From Liolophura sinensis (taxonomy: Eukaryota; Mollusca; Polyplacophora; Chitonida; Chitonidae): 64,000 nt of DNA. Positions 1-10,660 of this stretch are shown piece after piece. The DNA lies in assembly GCF_032854445.1 (NCBI RefSeq), contig NC_088295.1, forward strand, positions 2,236,501-2,300,500. The letters run 5' to 3'. The notes beneath the pieces were generated by a model that saw only the letters and a program-made list of their open reading frames with translations, had not been told where the DNA came from and searched no databases. A program made the translations under genes and the position numbers. Within the stretch, counting starts at the first letter, position 1; each line of letters starts with the position of its first letter.

Positions 1-2164
1 AGAGTCATTGTGCTGATGAATGATAATATTGAGAGTCATTATTCTGATGAATGATAATACTGATAGTTAATCAGGGGCTGGACAGGTGAAGTCTAACGAT
101 GTCTCTAAGCTAGGAGCAGATCCTATGCTTGCTTAGCTCTTATTTAGTTGTCGACAGAGAGCTGTGTTGGTTAGAGTGACCAGCTGAGGTCACTCAAGTG
201 GGTATAGATAGATTAGCAGCATACAGGTGTCCTCCCCAGTCATAAGCTGGCCACATGTTTACAACAGCAAACTCGCTTGTTTAGAACTATATCTATTTTC
301 AATGTGAGAATGTCCTGTGAGGTCAGAACTACCCTGGGCTGTGATCAATAGTGGGAGCTCTGTGGGAAACTACCTTGTCTGGTCACATCCAATGGGGAGG
401 GAAATAACATGGGCCTATATTTATAGAGGCGTTTTAGTTTCAAGCCCAAAACAAAACAATTTAGCCAAGTTGAGGTGGGCTAGGCATTTCTTTGCCAAGG
501 CTTGGGGACATTGCCAAAGTCCTGCACTACAAAGCTGCTAGACATCTCTGGCTTAGAGCTCTGATGGACAGTGGATAGAACCCTAGGCTTTCAGTGTAAA
601 ACTGCGCGCCCAGAGCTCAGTCCAGCACGATTCCTCGTCCTACTGCCCTTGCTAATCCTAGCCTCCGCCACTTGCACACATTCGCCTGCTTCCACACATT
701 TCCTGCTGACTCTCCGGGCCCATGATTTTAATAAGCAAGCTTTAATGATAAGGAAGTTGGTCTGGGTTGAGGGCTCTACTTCCGGGTCCTTTACAATCCT
801 ATCTCAGTGAAGTGAGCCCACAATTACAGGCTGGCCAGCTTACCCATCCCCCACAGCAGGACTTAACCTACTTCCCCTGTTATCTGCCTGCCAAATTAAG
901 ACCTCTGCCTCAGTACCCTACAAATGCTGATCAATGGGATGCTAGAGACAATACATGGCACAACTCATAGGCAGTATTAAACTGTGCAGAGTGTGTCTTA
1001 TTTAAAGATGTACATCTACAAAGTTTGTGACAGGATCTACCCCTGTGTTTGACCCAGGGTTCTGCTGTCTAAGAGAGGGTGAGAAAGGGGTCACTCAGCT
1101 AACCAGGGAAAAGTGGACGGTTGAACACATGCTTCAGGAAACCTTCCTTTGTTGAAGACACACATGACAGCTGAGAATGAGCCCCTCAGAAAATGATGGG
1201 AAAGGCTTGGAAATCGTTAAAATCTGGGCAACACTGAGCATTGATCAGTGCACCATTTGAGTCTGTGCTGTATTGTGCAAGCAGATCAGCCAAGCTGCCA
1301 TGTGGCAGGTGTTCTCTCTACAGCCTCCCTCAGGGCGCACGATGCACTGCCATCACTGCCATACACCCATATCCCTGATCAGCTACCCGCACAACATCTG
1401 ATCCGCTCATCAGTCTGTGGGATCTACTGCTTGTCCTACAGGTGATGGGTACCAGCTTAACCCCCCCATAATTCTTTACCCTAATACCCGGTGTACATGT
1501 ACATGGAATAAACGTATCAAATTTTGTTTACCAATGCTTTATTTTTGTTACATTGATTTATTAATAGTTTTGTTATATTTATATCACAAGGTTACAGTCA
1601 AGTAGCAATGTTTTATTTTTGTTATATTTACTTATTAATAGTTTTGTTATATTTATTTATTAATTTTCTTTTTCATTTATATCACAAGGTTACATTCACC
1701 AGGTTTATAGGTGAATGGAGCCGGAGCACCCGTACAAATAGCATGATGTAAGCTATACATGTAGATACAACCATCATGACTGGAGCAGAGACTGTGCGTC
1801 CTATCCTCCTCACCCTGACATCAGCACCCACCCCACTTGTTCTCTAGACTGATACATGACCCCTCCCTCACCTAACTGGGTCACCATCAAACCATCAATT
1901 TCTCCTTTGAGGCACTGTAAAAAAATTACAGCCATAGAAGCCAGGGCCCAGTTGTTTGAAAGTGTATTAGCTAATACATACTACTGGTATTACATCATCT
2001 CTTATCTTTAAAATCTTAGCCAAACTCAGCCAATGCAGTTCTATAAACTCAAAGTATAACAGCAGCATTTTTACTTCATATTTAATACACTGGTAACAAG
2101 GGCACACTGTTTTTTTTTTTTTCAGGCTAAATACAAAATTCAAGACTTGGCTTAAAGCTAAATC
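1..2164. other. Non-coding, mostly unique sequence
   Basis: The first 60 bases hold two imperfect copies of a 30-base AT-rich unit. An AT-rich partial duplication (TTTTATTTTTGTTA type) lies at about 1540-1690. A plus-strand frame at 1248-1445 ends near TACAG followed by GTGATG but has no recognisable protein. Nothing else can be supported. Confidence 0.5.
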
Positions 2165-2421
2165 GGGGGCCTCTGTGGCTCAGTTGGTTAGCGCGCTAGT
2201 GCAGTGTAATGACCCAGAAGCCTCTCACAAATGCAGTCGCTGTGAGTTCAAGTCTAGCTTATGCTGGCTTCCTCTTCATCCGTAAGAGGAAGGTCAGCCA
2301 GCAACCTGCGGATTGTTGTGGGTTTCCCCCGGGTTTTGCCCAGTTTCCTCCTACCACAATGCTGCCCGCCGATGTATACGTGAAATATTCTTGATTACGG
2401 CGTAAAACACCAATCAAATAA
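2165..2421 (+). mobile_element. tRNA-derived SINE, family A, plus orientation
   Basis: The head carries a pol III box A (TGGCTCAGTTGG, 2176-2187) and a box B (GAGTTCAAGTC, 2244-2254). The tail reads through the family A 3' domain (reverse complement of TTTTACGCCGTACTC) and ends in CCAATCAAATA. It is flanked by an 8-base imperfect direct repeat, GCTAAATC at 2157 and GTTAAATC at 2422, consistent with target-primed insertion. It is non-autonomous and encodes nothing. Confidence 0.85.
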
Positions 2422-2429
2422 GTTAAATC

Positions 2430-2721
2430 TGGTATTAAGTCTCAAAGCAGTTTTGAACAACATGGCCCCATTGTTCAGTACCAGAAACAATAACAACCAG
2501 GAGTTATATTGACAGCAGTGCAGATTGTAAGAGTATAACCCACAGAAGTAACCCTGCAATGGTCAACAACCCTGGCGCATGGAATGTCAACATGACAAGA
2601 ATCCAGGCACCCTAACCTTTGTGTCATCCTCACATTGTAAACTCTACATTCCTACTTCCAGATAACAAAAACAAGCTTTTTATCCCAATTATGTGGAAGT
2701 TGTTGTCCCTGTAACAATAGG
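2430..2721. other. Unique non-coding spacer
   Basis: Sequence between the SINE and the 24-bp array. I see no gene, splice pair or repeat here. Confidence 0.4.
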
Positions 2722-2965
2722 CAGAACTGGCTGAAGCATCTTGACAGAACAAACTGAAGCATCTAGACAGAACAGGCTGAAACACCTAGCCAGAACAGAC
2801 TGAAGCATCTAGACAGAACACTGAAGCATCTACACAGACCAGGCTGAAGCACCTAGCCAGAACACTGAAGCATCTGAGAGAACAGGCCAAAGCATCTAGC
2901 CAGAACAGCCTGAAGCATCTAGCCAGAAAAGGTTGAAGCATCTAGCTAGAAAAGGCTGAAGCAGA
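2722..2965. repeat. Minisatellite, about 23-25 bp, about 10 copies
   Basis: Degenerate tandem copies of a unit containing CTGAAGCATCTAGACAGAAC. Length variants and substitutions occur in most copies, suggesting an older array. Confidence 0.85.
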
Positions 2966-3447
2966 ATAGACGAACCACTATGTGCTGCTGATTTGTGAAA
3001 AGAAGGGTTGGGAAAGGGAGAAGGGAAGGGGAGGTGCAATAGTGGATAGTCAAAACAGACAGGTAAACAAAACACATACCATGCAAGAAGTGCTCTCAAC
3101 TTAGGTTAATAATACAGTTTTGGCTTGTAAAATGCAAATCCCATGCATCTGGCTTGTTTGCAAAAGTGGGATGCAGCAATTTGCCCTGAGGAAAATCTGA
3201 CATTTAAGCATTAAATTGTGCACATAAAAGGTCAAGTTTACTCTATGAATAAAGTAGTGCTCCACTGTTCTGATAGATGGCTTCGAAAGGCTGTCATGCT
3301 GTACTAAGGCCATGCACCCTCCCTCCTCCATGCCAGATATCCCCCCCAGTGTGCTCTTGTGAAGAACAGGACATACACAGAAGTAGAGCACAGGGATATT
3401 TAAGATTTATGACTCAGGCTATTGAGAAGCAGTGAAGCAAGACTTAC

Positions 3448-3502
3448 ATAGGGGCAATTATTGTGAAGTAAGTACAGGGTAAGACTGTCACGTGAAATGG
3501 CA
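3448..3502 (-). CDS. Weak candidate exon following the 3.6-kb exon
   Basis: A 55-base minus-strand segment lies between a TTAG acceptor (3504-3503) preceded by a moderately pyrimidine-rich stretch and a strong GTAAGT donor (3447-3442). Entered in phase 2 from the 3577 donor, it is open and reads about AISRDSLTLYLLHNNCPY, leaving in phase 0. The intron between the two exons would be only 74 bases, which is short for an animal gene, and the peptide is not recognisable. The donor strength and open phase are the only support. Confidence 0.2.
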
Positions 3503-3576
3503 CTAACCGATGGACAAAGGACACAATAAACGGCCCACAAATAAGGGTTAAAGGGTCCAAGGGTTAGTTTTCTTAC

Positions 3577-3646
3577 CCTGTAGGTTTGTTCCTCTCAGGG
3601 TGAGCCAAGGGTATCCACTGACGCTGGGGAGGTGTTGTGGCAGTGA
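3577..3646 (-). CDS. Probable downstream coding exon of the 18.7-kb minus-strand gene
   Basis: Read on the minus strand, a T-rich tract ends in TTTTTTCTTGTAG and is followed by 70 bases ending in CCTACAGG and a GTAAGA donor. In the frame that needs two leading bases (phase 1 in, phase 2 out) the exon is open and reads TATT then PPQRQWIPLAHPERNKP then T. Phase 1 entry matches the phase 1 donor of the large exon at 17161, and joining the two gives a Phe codon at the junction. The acceptor is among the best in the window. I do not recognise the peptide. Other exons could lie between the two, because the implied intron of about 13.5 kb is full of minisatellites. One other frame is also open, so the reading depends on the phase argument. 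Confidence 0.5.
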
Positions 3647-3649
3647 CTA

Positions 3650-5285
3650 CAAGAAAAAAGACGGAGATAATTTACCACATTAGTCTTAAACCAACTTCCC
3701 TGCCATTCTACAACCTTAACATACATAATGTTGCATGTACACATGAGATAATGGCTTCTACATGTAGACTGTTCATGTCAAGATAATGAGCTCACTCAGA
3801 TTTTCTTTACACATACCAAATTTCCTGGTAAAATATCATGAACCACTGCCTTTGCTCTAGAGCAATATCAGCTGAATCAACCGACCCTCTTTACCTAGTG
3901 AAAATGTAGCCAGGCAACTCGTGCTGAGGCAACAGTAAAAAACTGAGAGGTGTATGTGTCATGATATGCAAGTAGCATGTCAAAACATTCAACTAAATCA
4001 CATGTATGGGTGCTTTCCTTGCCCAATCTCAAGGCAACAGATTGTTACAAGAGCTGGGTAAACTACATCTCCTTAATTTGGGATCTATTTTCTGGGCTGT
4101 ATTTGAAACAGTACTCAAATATATCTAATATTAGCAATAAAATGCAGATGTATTGATAAGTAATATTAAACAACATGTTTTCAACATTAAATTATTAAAA
4201 GTAAACATACTTTTAAATTTCAGCCTGGATCTTGTTTTCATCTCTTTTAGCAACTGGCTGAATTTGGGTGCCAACTATGGGTACAAACAATATCCTGCCT
4301 TGGACAGTTCATATAGCACTCCTATAGAGTACAGCCTCTAGAAACTTCTCCTTGTGTACTTGATTACCACAACAGGTCCGCTTCCTACAGTAGGTTTTTG
4401 TGTTATTACTAGGAGACACGTTAGCTTGGAATGTTTCCTATGAAGAATGGTGATCAGGACCACTCCCAGAGCTTGGGTCTATCCTGTCAGACCCAAAAGG
4501 GGACAAGATGCTTAGAAACGCCCGCCTCACCCACCCCACACAAACACCACCACAGCAGACATGCTTCACGATCACACTACCACAGACCAAAGTGGATCTG
4601 TGATACACGATTAGGCCAAAACACACCTGTGATTTCAGAAGTCAGGGGTCACACAAGAACAGTTTTCTCAGACCACTAAATCTTATAGAAGAAATTCTAC
4701 AGCTGTCATTCACCACATGATAACCAAATCCTCAAAGTAAGCTTGATCTGCTCTGAGGATTTTCTTGATCAGGGCACTGTGATAATATAGTAACAACAGT
4801 TCCAGTTACAGCATGTCACATGATCATTACAGATTATAATCTCTCTGTGGAGCTTCCAGAGAAGACTTATCTATTACGATCATCCAAGTCAATCTAAACT
4901 ATATCATAAAACAATACGTATTTCAGACCACTTATGAGAGAAAAATACATGCAATACTCAGAATGTGTCTGACTCTTGAACCAATGCATTGTTTTACTTG
5001 ATGTAAATGTTTTAGCTTGTGCCATTTCCTGTTCTTGAATACATACTTTTCCTACAGAGCAGACAAATGCACTTGTCTAATGTACCCACCACATTCTTTA
5101 TCTCCTGTACTTTTTCACCTTTCTTGGTCCGACAAACACCAACAGGGCTGGCTTCAGATTGCAACACCAGTCAAACGCCTAGGAAGCTAATTAGGCACAG
5201 CCTCATTTCATAATCGTTTTAACAAATGTACGTTGCCATCTCTATGCAGCAAGTGCTGCGTCTACTTGAAATCTGGACAGACTTG
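3650..5285. other. Unique, mostly AT-rich non-coding sequence (probable intron)
   Basis: On the minus-strand gene model this is the distal part of the large intron. A frame at 4431-4679 (plus) looks protein-like but has no partner exons. Around 4497 it shares a short similarity (AGATG-CTGGAAAC type) with the minus strand near 60460, suggesting an old interspersed repeat. Confidence 0.4.
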
Positions 5286-5802
5286 TACATGTAGATGTCT
5301 ATACACCTGTTGTAGATGTAACTGACACAGGTGATATCCTGACATCAGGTACATGTAGATGGCTGTACACCTGTTGTAGATGTAACTAACACTGGCGATA
5401 TGCTGACATCAGGTACATGTAGATGGCTGTACACCTGTTGTAGATGTAACTGACACAGGTGATATGTTGACATCAGGTACATGTACATAGCCGCACACCT
5501 GTTGTAGATGTAACTGACACAGGTGATATGTTGACATCAGGTACATGTAGATGTCTGTACACCTGTTGTAGATGTAACTAACACTGGCGATATGCTGACA
5601 TCAGGTACATGTAGATGTAGATGGCTGTACACCTGTTGTAGATGTAACTGACACAGGTGATATGCTGACATCGGGTACATGTACATAGCCGCACACCTGT
5701 TGTAAATGTAACTGACACAGGTGATATGCTGACATCAGGTACATGTAGATGTCTGTACACCTGTTGTAGATGTGACTGACACAGGTAATATGCTGACATC
5801 AG
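5286..5802. repeat. Minisatellite, 64-bp unit, about 8 copies
   Basis: Copies begin GTACATGTAGATG and end TGCTGACATCAG. One copy carries a 6-base duplication (GATGTA) near 5610. Two variants (AACACTGGCGATA and GACACAGGTGATA) are interspersed, which points to unequal exchange. A minus-strand frame of 136 codons across it is repeat-derived. Confidence 0.93.
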
Positions 5803-6780
5803 CAACTCATGACAACACAGCATCAGGCTGGAAGACCAAACCAGTCCATCGGTCGTGACAGATACGCCACCATACAGCTCTAACTGCCAAGAAAAATGTC
5901 TTCCATGGACACACTGTAAAGTGATTACAACAGATGAAGCAACAATTAACGAACAAAGTTGCCTGCCTGGGCAGTAAGCAGCTAACATAAATAGAGGTAT
6001 CTGTCAACACGGCCTTAGGCACGCTTGTTCAAGGCAACTATCCCATTGTTTCCTGACAAATATCCACCTCAGTTTGCTCTGGCAGAAGTGGAACAATTGA
6101 GAGGGCATGAGTTTACATGTACCTGTAATTAACAAATTACACTGTAAATCATGGAGAATTGAACAACAGCAAAACAGTGCTTTCACGGACATTTCAACAC
6201 CAGCACCAAAGTTCCAGAGAAATAAAATTCACTTGCACTAGTGCACCAAATCAATAACGATCAAACTTATAATATGCGAACAGGAACAAAAACATGGACA
6301 TGGAAGTTCTGAGTTTAATTATTATGTGGCTATCAATGACAGAACAGCAGGCGATCATTTCTCCCTTTCACCGCTTAACCTGGTGAATCAACCCTTCCAT
6401 CATCCCTTTCCCTGGCCTCTGTGGGATCAGCAGGATTCCCCCCTAACACAAACGCATCAGATTTGGACTGCCCTCACTCCATTACAACGAACACTCTAAC
6501 ACTAAAGCTGGTTATCAGGGATCCTAACACGTCAATGCTCCACATGATCAGCAGTGAAAGCCCTCATACAACAGGCATACAAACAGCCATAGTACATTCT
6601 GCTGGTGTAAAAATAAATACGGTACTCAATACACATCTATTATTAGTGAGTAAATGACATACAGGTCCTGGTCAGGAGACACCGGTCTTACAAAACAAGA
6701 AGATTTGGCAAAAATCCAGCTTACCAATAAGGAAGTAACTGTATGTGTAAATCCTAAATAACGCAATAATAACGTAAATA
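5803..6780. other. Unique non-coding spacer
   Basis: Overlapping short frames on both strands, none with recognisable protein content. I see no clear splice pair or repeat. Confidence 0.4.
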
Positions 6781-7216
6781 TGTAGCTGGTGTGATGACTA
6801 GGCTAGTACATGTACTACGACCATGTCAGTACTCTGTGTAGCTGGTGTGATGACTAGGCTAGTACATGTACTACAACCATGTCAGTACTCTGTAGCTGGC
6901 TTGATGACTAGGCTAGTACATGTACTACAACCATGTCAGTACTCTGTAGCTGGTGTGATGACTAGGCTAGCGCATGTACTACGACCATGTCAGTACTCTG
7001 TAGCTGGCTTGATGACTAGGCTAGTACATGTACTACAACCATGTCAGTACTCTGTAGCTGGTGTGATGACTAGGCTAGTACATGTACTACGACCATGTCA
7101 GTACTCTGTAGCTGGCTTGATGACTAGGCTAGTACATGTACTACAACCATGTCAGTACTCTGTAGCTGGTGTGATGACTAGGCTAGCGCATGTACTACGA
7201 CCATGTCAGTACTCTG
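6781..7216. repeat. Minisatellite, 54-bp unit, about 8 copies with a 108-bp dimer pattern
   Basis: The unit contains CTAGTACATGTACTAC, a palindromic core. Two variants (GCTGGTGTGATG with ACGACC, and GCTGGCTTGATG with ACAACC) alternate, giving a higher-order period of 108. Because 54 is divisible by three, a frame reading VAGLMTRLVHVLQPCQYS repeats through the array. This is not evidence for a gene. Confidence 0.94.
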
Positions 7217-7542
7217 AACATGTGTGTGAGCTGCAGATGTTTAAACAATGCTTATTACCACCTCAGTATAAGAATGAATAATGAAGAAAATATAAAATAA
7301 GGTGAAAATGTAATACAAAAGCACATGAAACTCCTGGAGACAATAGGTATGTACTACATGACAGCTGATAAAGCAACTTTACAAGCAACAAAACAATGAT
7401 TTATCAAAACAGTTCTGATTGTATGGCTAGGTTTAATCCTGTCAATAGCCAGAGAGAGCTGATCAGGGCTGTATAATCAGATCAATGCTAATCAATGTAG
7501 AATTTGTCATTTATTTTTCCTGCACCTTTTCCAGGATTAATA
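7217..7542. other. Unique AT-rich spacer
   Basis: No gene, repeat or splice pair seen between the two arrays. Confidence 0.4.
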
Positions 7543-7897
7543 CAGCTCCTGTATGATGAAAAATGGTGTACATTAACATAGGACATGCATATCTGACTCT
7601 CCAGAACTGCATATAGCTCCGGTATGATGAGAAATGATGTACATTAACATAGGAAATGCACATCTGACAGTCCAGAACTGCAAATAGCTCCTGTATGATG
7701 AGAAATGATGTACATTAACATAGGAAATGCACATCTGACAGTCCAGAACTGCATACAGCTCCTGTATGATGAGAAATGGTGTACATTAACATATGAAATG
7801 CACATCTGACTGTCCAGAACTGCATATAGCTCCTGTACGATGAGAAATAATGTACATTAACATAGGAAATGCACATCTGACTGTCCAGAACTGCATT
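7543..7897. repeat. Minisatellite, about 72-bp unit, 5 copies
   Basis: Each copy contains AGCTCCTGTATGATGAGAAA, GTACATTAACATAGG and GTCCAGAACTGCATA. The first copy is the most divergent. Confidence 0.92.
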
Positions 7898-9295
7898 ATA
7901 TCTTGTCTTCTTACCACATCAATATTTATTTATTTATTTGTTTTTATTTATAAATGACCTAAGCTTCCCCCACAAAAGTGCATTTCTCAGGCAAATAAAT
8001 GTCACAAAATATTATTTTTGGTGCAGAAACTTACCATTTCCTAGTAGAATATCATCCCATGTTCTAACCATTAAACACCTTTCTAAAATCAATAGAACTC
8101 TCAGTATCAGGGAAAATGGGCCAGCTTGTAATGGGCGAAATTCAGGGTCATTTTGGGCGCTTAACACCGTACATACCCAACCTGATGGATTCCAGTTATA
8201 CCCACACATATCAGATAGCATGCATTAACTAACTGACAGGGAAACTGGCTCTTGGGGTTATAGTGCGGAATTAATGAATGAGAAATCATGGTTGCATACA
8301 ATGCCCAAAATGACCATCACACATAGACGAAGTAAGATAAAGAGATATACTTCCTGCTGTTCCTATCATATCAACATTAATCCTTCAAGTGAAATTTTAA
8401 CTTAATCAATAACAAGAAAACTACAAAAAATTGTGTATATTACTTTGCATCACAAAACAGGAAAAGCAGAAAAACTGATCAAAACTTAAAACTGTCACTC
8501 TGGTAAAAACTATGATACAAGCATTACAGTAAGGTTATGTCAAATTTTGTTCCAATGTTCCAAACATGTCTGATATAGAACTCTACATGTATGCGAAGAG
8601 TCACTATGAGCAGTCCATATGAACATGAGCTAGGTGAAACCAGTAGACACACCATGTGGCACAACTAGATCCTCTCCAAACTACAAACACGCTATGCTAC
8701 ACCTAGCAGATATACAGGTTCCCCTCATAACATACCTGCTCAGCTAGATTACACGACTAAATTATTGACCTTCATTAAATTTGTCCAGGTACATCTAAGT
8801 CATTAAGACAACAAACAGGGCAACTAGGACTACAGCTGATGTAAAGTTTCACAATGAATCAAATCTTTTGATGTACACATACTAATTGGCCTCTATCCTG
8901 GGAAGGCCCTCCAGGCTCTACCACAGTGAAATTCAACTTAAAACCAATAGCATGTTACACTTTGTTCTACACACTTCAGGGCATACAATTTCACAATGCC
9001 AATTATGAAAAAATCAAAAAACAAATAAAAATTAAAAAAAATAATAATAATAATAAAAAAGAAATAAATAAAAACCCCCATAAAAGAGAACAAAAAAAAA
9101 ACACAAAAAAAACTCATAAAAATTAAAAAAGTGGAACAAAGATGAAAACAAATAAGAGACATTGTAAAAACCTGTTTTACGGGGAAGAAATGTTTGCAGT
9201 TAGTACGTGTATGAAAACCTGGACTGGAATGTGCTTCACTGCCTGGAGAGGTTAAACATCGCCAGATGATGTACCGGTGTATGCATAGCGAAACA
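7898..9295. other. Unique AT-rich sequence with an A-rich low-complexity tract
   Basis: Positions 9008-9128 are an A-rich tract (AAT and AAAAAC runs). A CAG plus GTATGT donor-like site on the minus strand near 8739 has no open exon upstream. No gene is supported. Confidence 0.45.
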
Positions 9296-10215
9296 ACTGT
9301 ATCTGTGCCACTGGTGGTTGTGGGCCACAATACAAATGTACCTGTGCCACTGGTGTTTGTGGGCACAGTACAACTGTACATGTGCCACTGGTGTTTGTGG
9401 GCCAGAGCATACAACTGTACATGTGCCACTGATTATTGTGGGTAACAGTACAACTGTACATGTGCCACTGGTGTTTGTGGGCCAGAGCATACAACTGTAC
9501 ATGTGCCACTGGTGTTTGTGGGTAACAGTACAACTGTACATGTGCCACTGATGTTTGTGGGTAACAGTACAACTGTACATGTGCCACTGGTGTTTTTGGG
9601 CCACAGTACAACTGTACCTGTGCCACTGGTGTTATTGGGCCACAGTACAACTGTACCTGTGCCACTGGTGTTTGTGGGCCACAGTACAACTGTACATGTG
9701 CCACTGGTGTTTGTGGGCCGCAGTACAACTGTACAAGTGTCACTGGTGTTTGTGGGCCACAGTACAACTGTACATGTTCCACTGGTGTTGGTGGGCTACA
9801 GTTCAACTGTACATGTGCCACTGGTGTTGGTGGGCCACAGTACAACTGTACATGTGCCACTGGTGTTTGTGGGCCACAGTACAACTGTACCTGTGCTTCT
9901 TGTGTTGATCAACTACAGTACAACTGTACATGTGCTACTAGTGTTGATCGGCTACAGTACAACTGTACATGTGCCACTGGTTTTGACGGGCTACAGCACA
10001 CCTGTACATGTGTTACTGGTGTTCATGGGCTGCAGTACAACTGTACATGTGCCACTGGTGTTGATCGGCTGCAGTACAACTGTACATGTGCCACTGGTGT
10101 TGATCAGCTGCAGTACAACTGTACTGTGCCACTGGTGTTGATCGGCCACAGTACAACTGCACATCTGATACTGTTGTTGGTGGGCCACAGTACAACTGTA
10201 CATATGCTAGCGGTG
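9296..10215. repeat. Minisatellite, 39-bp unit, about 23 copies
   Basis: The unit runs CTGTACATGTGCCACTGGTG then TTTGTGGGCCACAGTACAA. The left part favours GTGGGCCA variants and the right part (from about 9890) favours GATCGGCT variants, so sub-blocks have been homogenised separately. The period of 13 codons leaves 200-codon frames on both strands. Neither strand shows start context, splice sites or non-repeat protein. Confidence 0.95.
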
Positions 10216-10239
10216 TTGGCAGGCGACAAAATTGGAGAG

Positions 10240-10660
10240 GTCAGATGTGACACCTGTACGGCCCATCACTCCCCACCTGTACTGTTCCTCACTACCTACC
10301 TGACTGCTTATTCCCCACCTGTACTACTCTTCACCCCACGTGTACAGTGACTACAGCCCTAAGGTGCCAGGCTTGTTAAGAAAAGGGAGGAGGTAGAGGA
10401 TGGCTACACGACTAACAGGAGGAGAGATGTCAGATGAGACACCTGTTCTGCTCATCACACCCCACCTGTACTGTGACAACAGGCCTAAGGCGCCAGACTT
10501 GTTAAGAAAAGGGAGGAGGTAAAGGATAGTTACATGACTGTGATGGAAGTAGAGCAGTCGGATGTGACAACGCCTGTACTGCTCATCGCTCCCCATCTGT
10601 AGTGTGACTACAGCTCTGATATGCCAGACTTGTTGAAGGAAGAAGTAGACAAAAGGCAGA
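10240..10660. repeat. Long-period tandem repeat, about 120 bp, about 3 copies
   Basis: Repeated blocks contain CCCCACCTGTACTGTGAC, CCAGACTTGTTAAGAAAAGG and GGAGGTA. Copies differ by several percent plus small indels. The protein-like frame starting at 10621 begins inside the third copy, so it is unlikely to be a gene. Confidence 0.8.

Noticed and set aside
571-810. Plus-strand frame with a hydrophobic stretch (ARFLVLLPLLILASATC) resembling a signal peptide
   Set aside because: The hydrophobic stretch is internal, the frame overlaps another open frame, and no downstream exon or domain is visible.
4431-4679. Plus-strand 82-codon frame with protein-like composition
   Set aside because: Part of it resembles the opposite strand near 60.46 kb, suggesting an old interspersed repeat. 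No splice sites bracket it.
8739-8800. Strong minus-strand donor (GCAG plus GTATGT)
   Set aside because: All three frames of the would-be exon back to the nearest acceptor contain stops.
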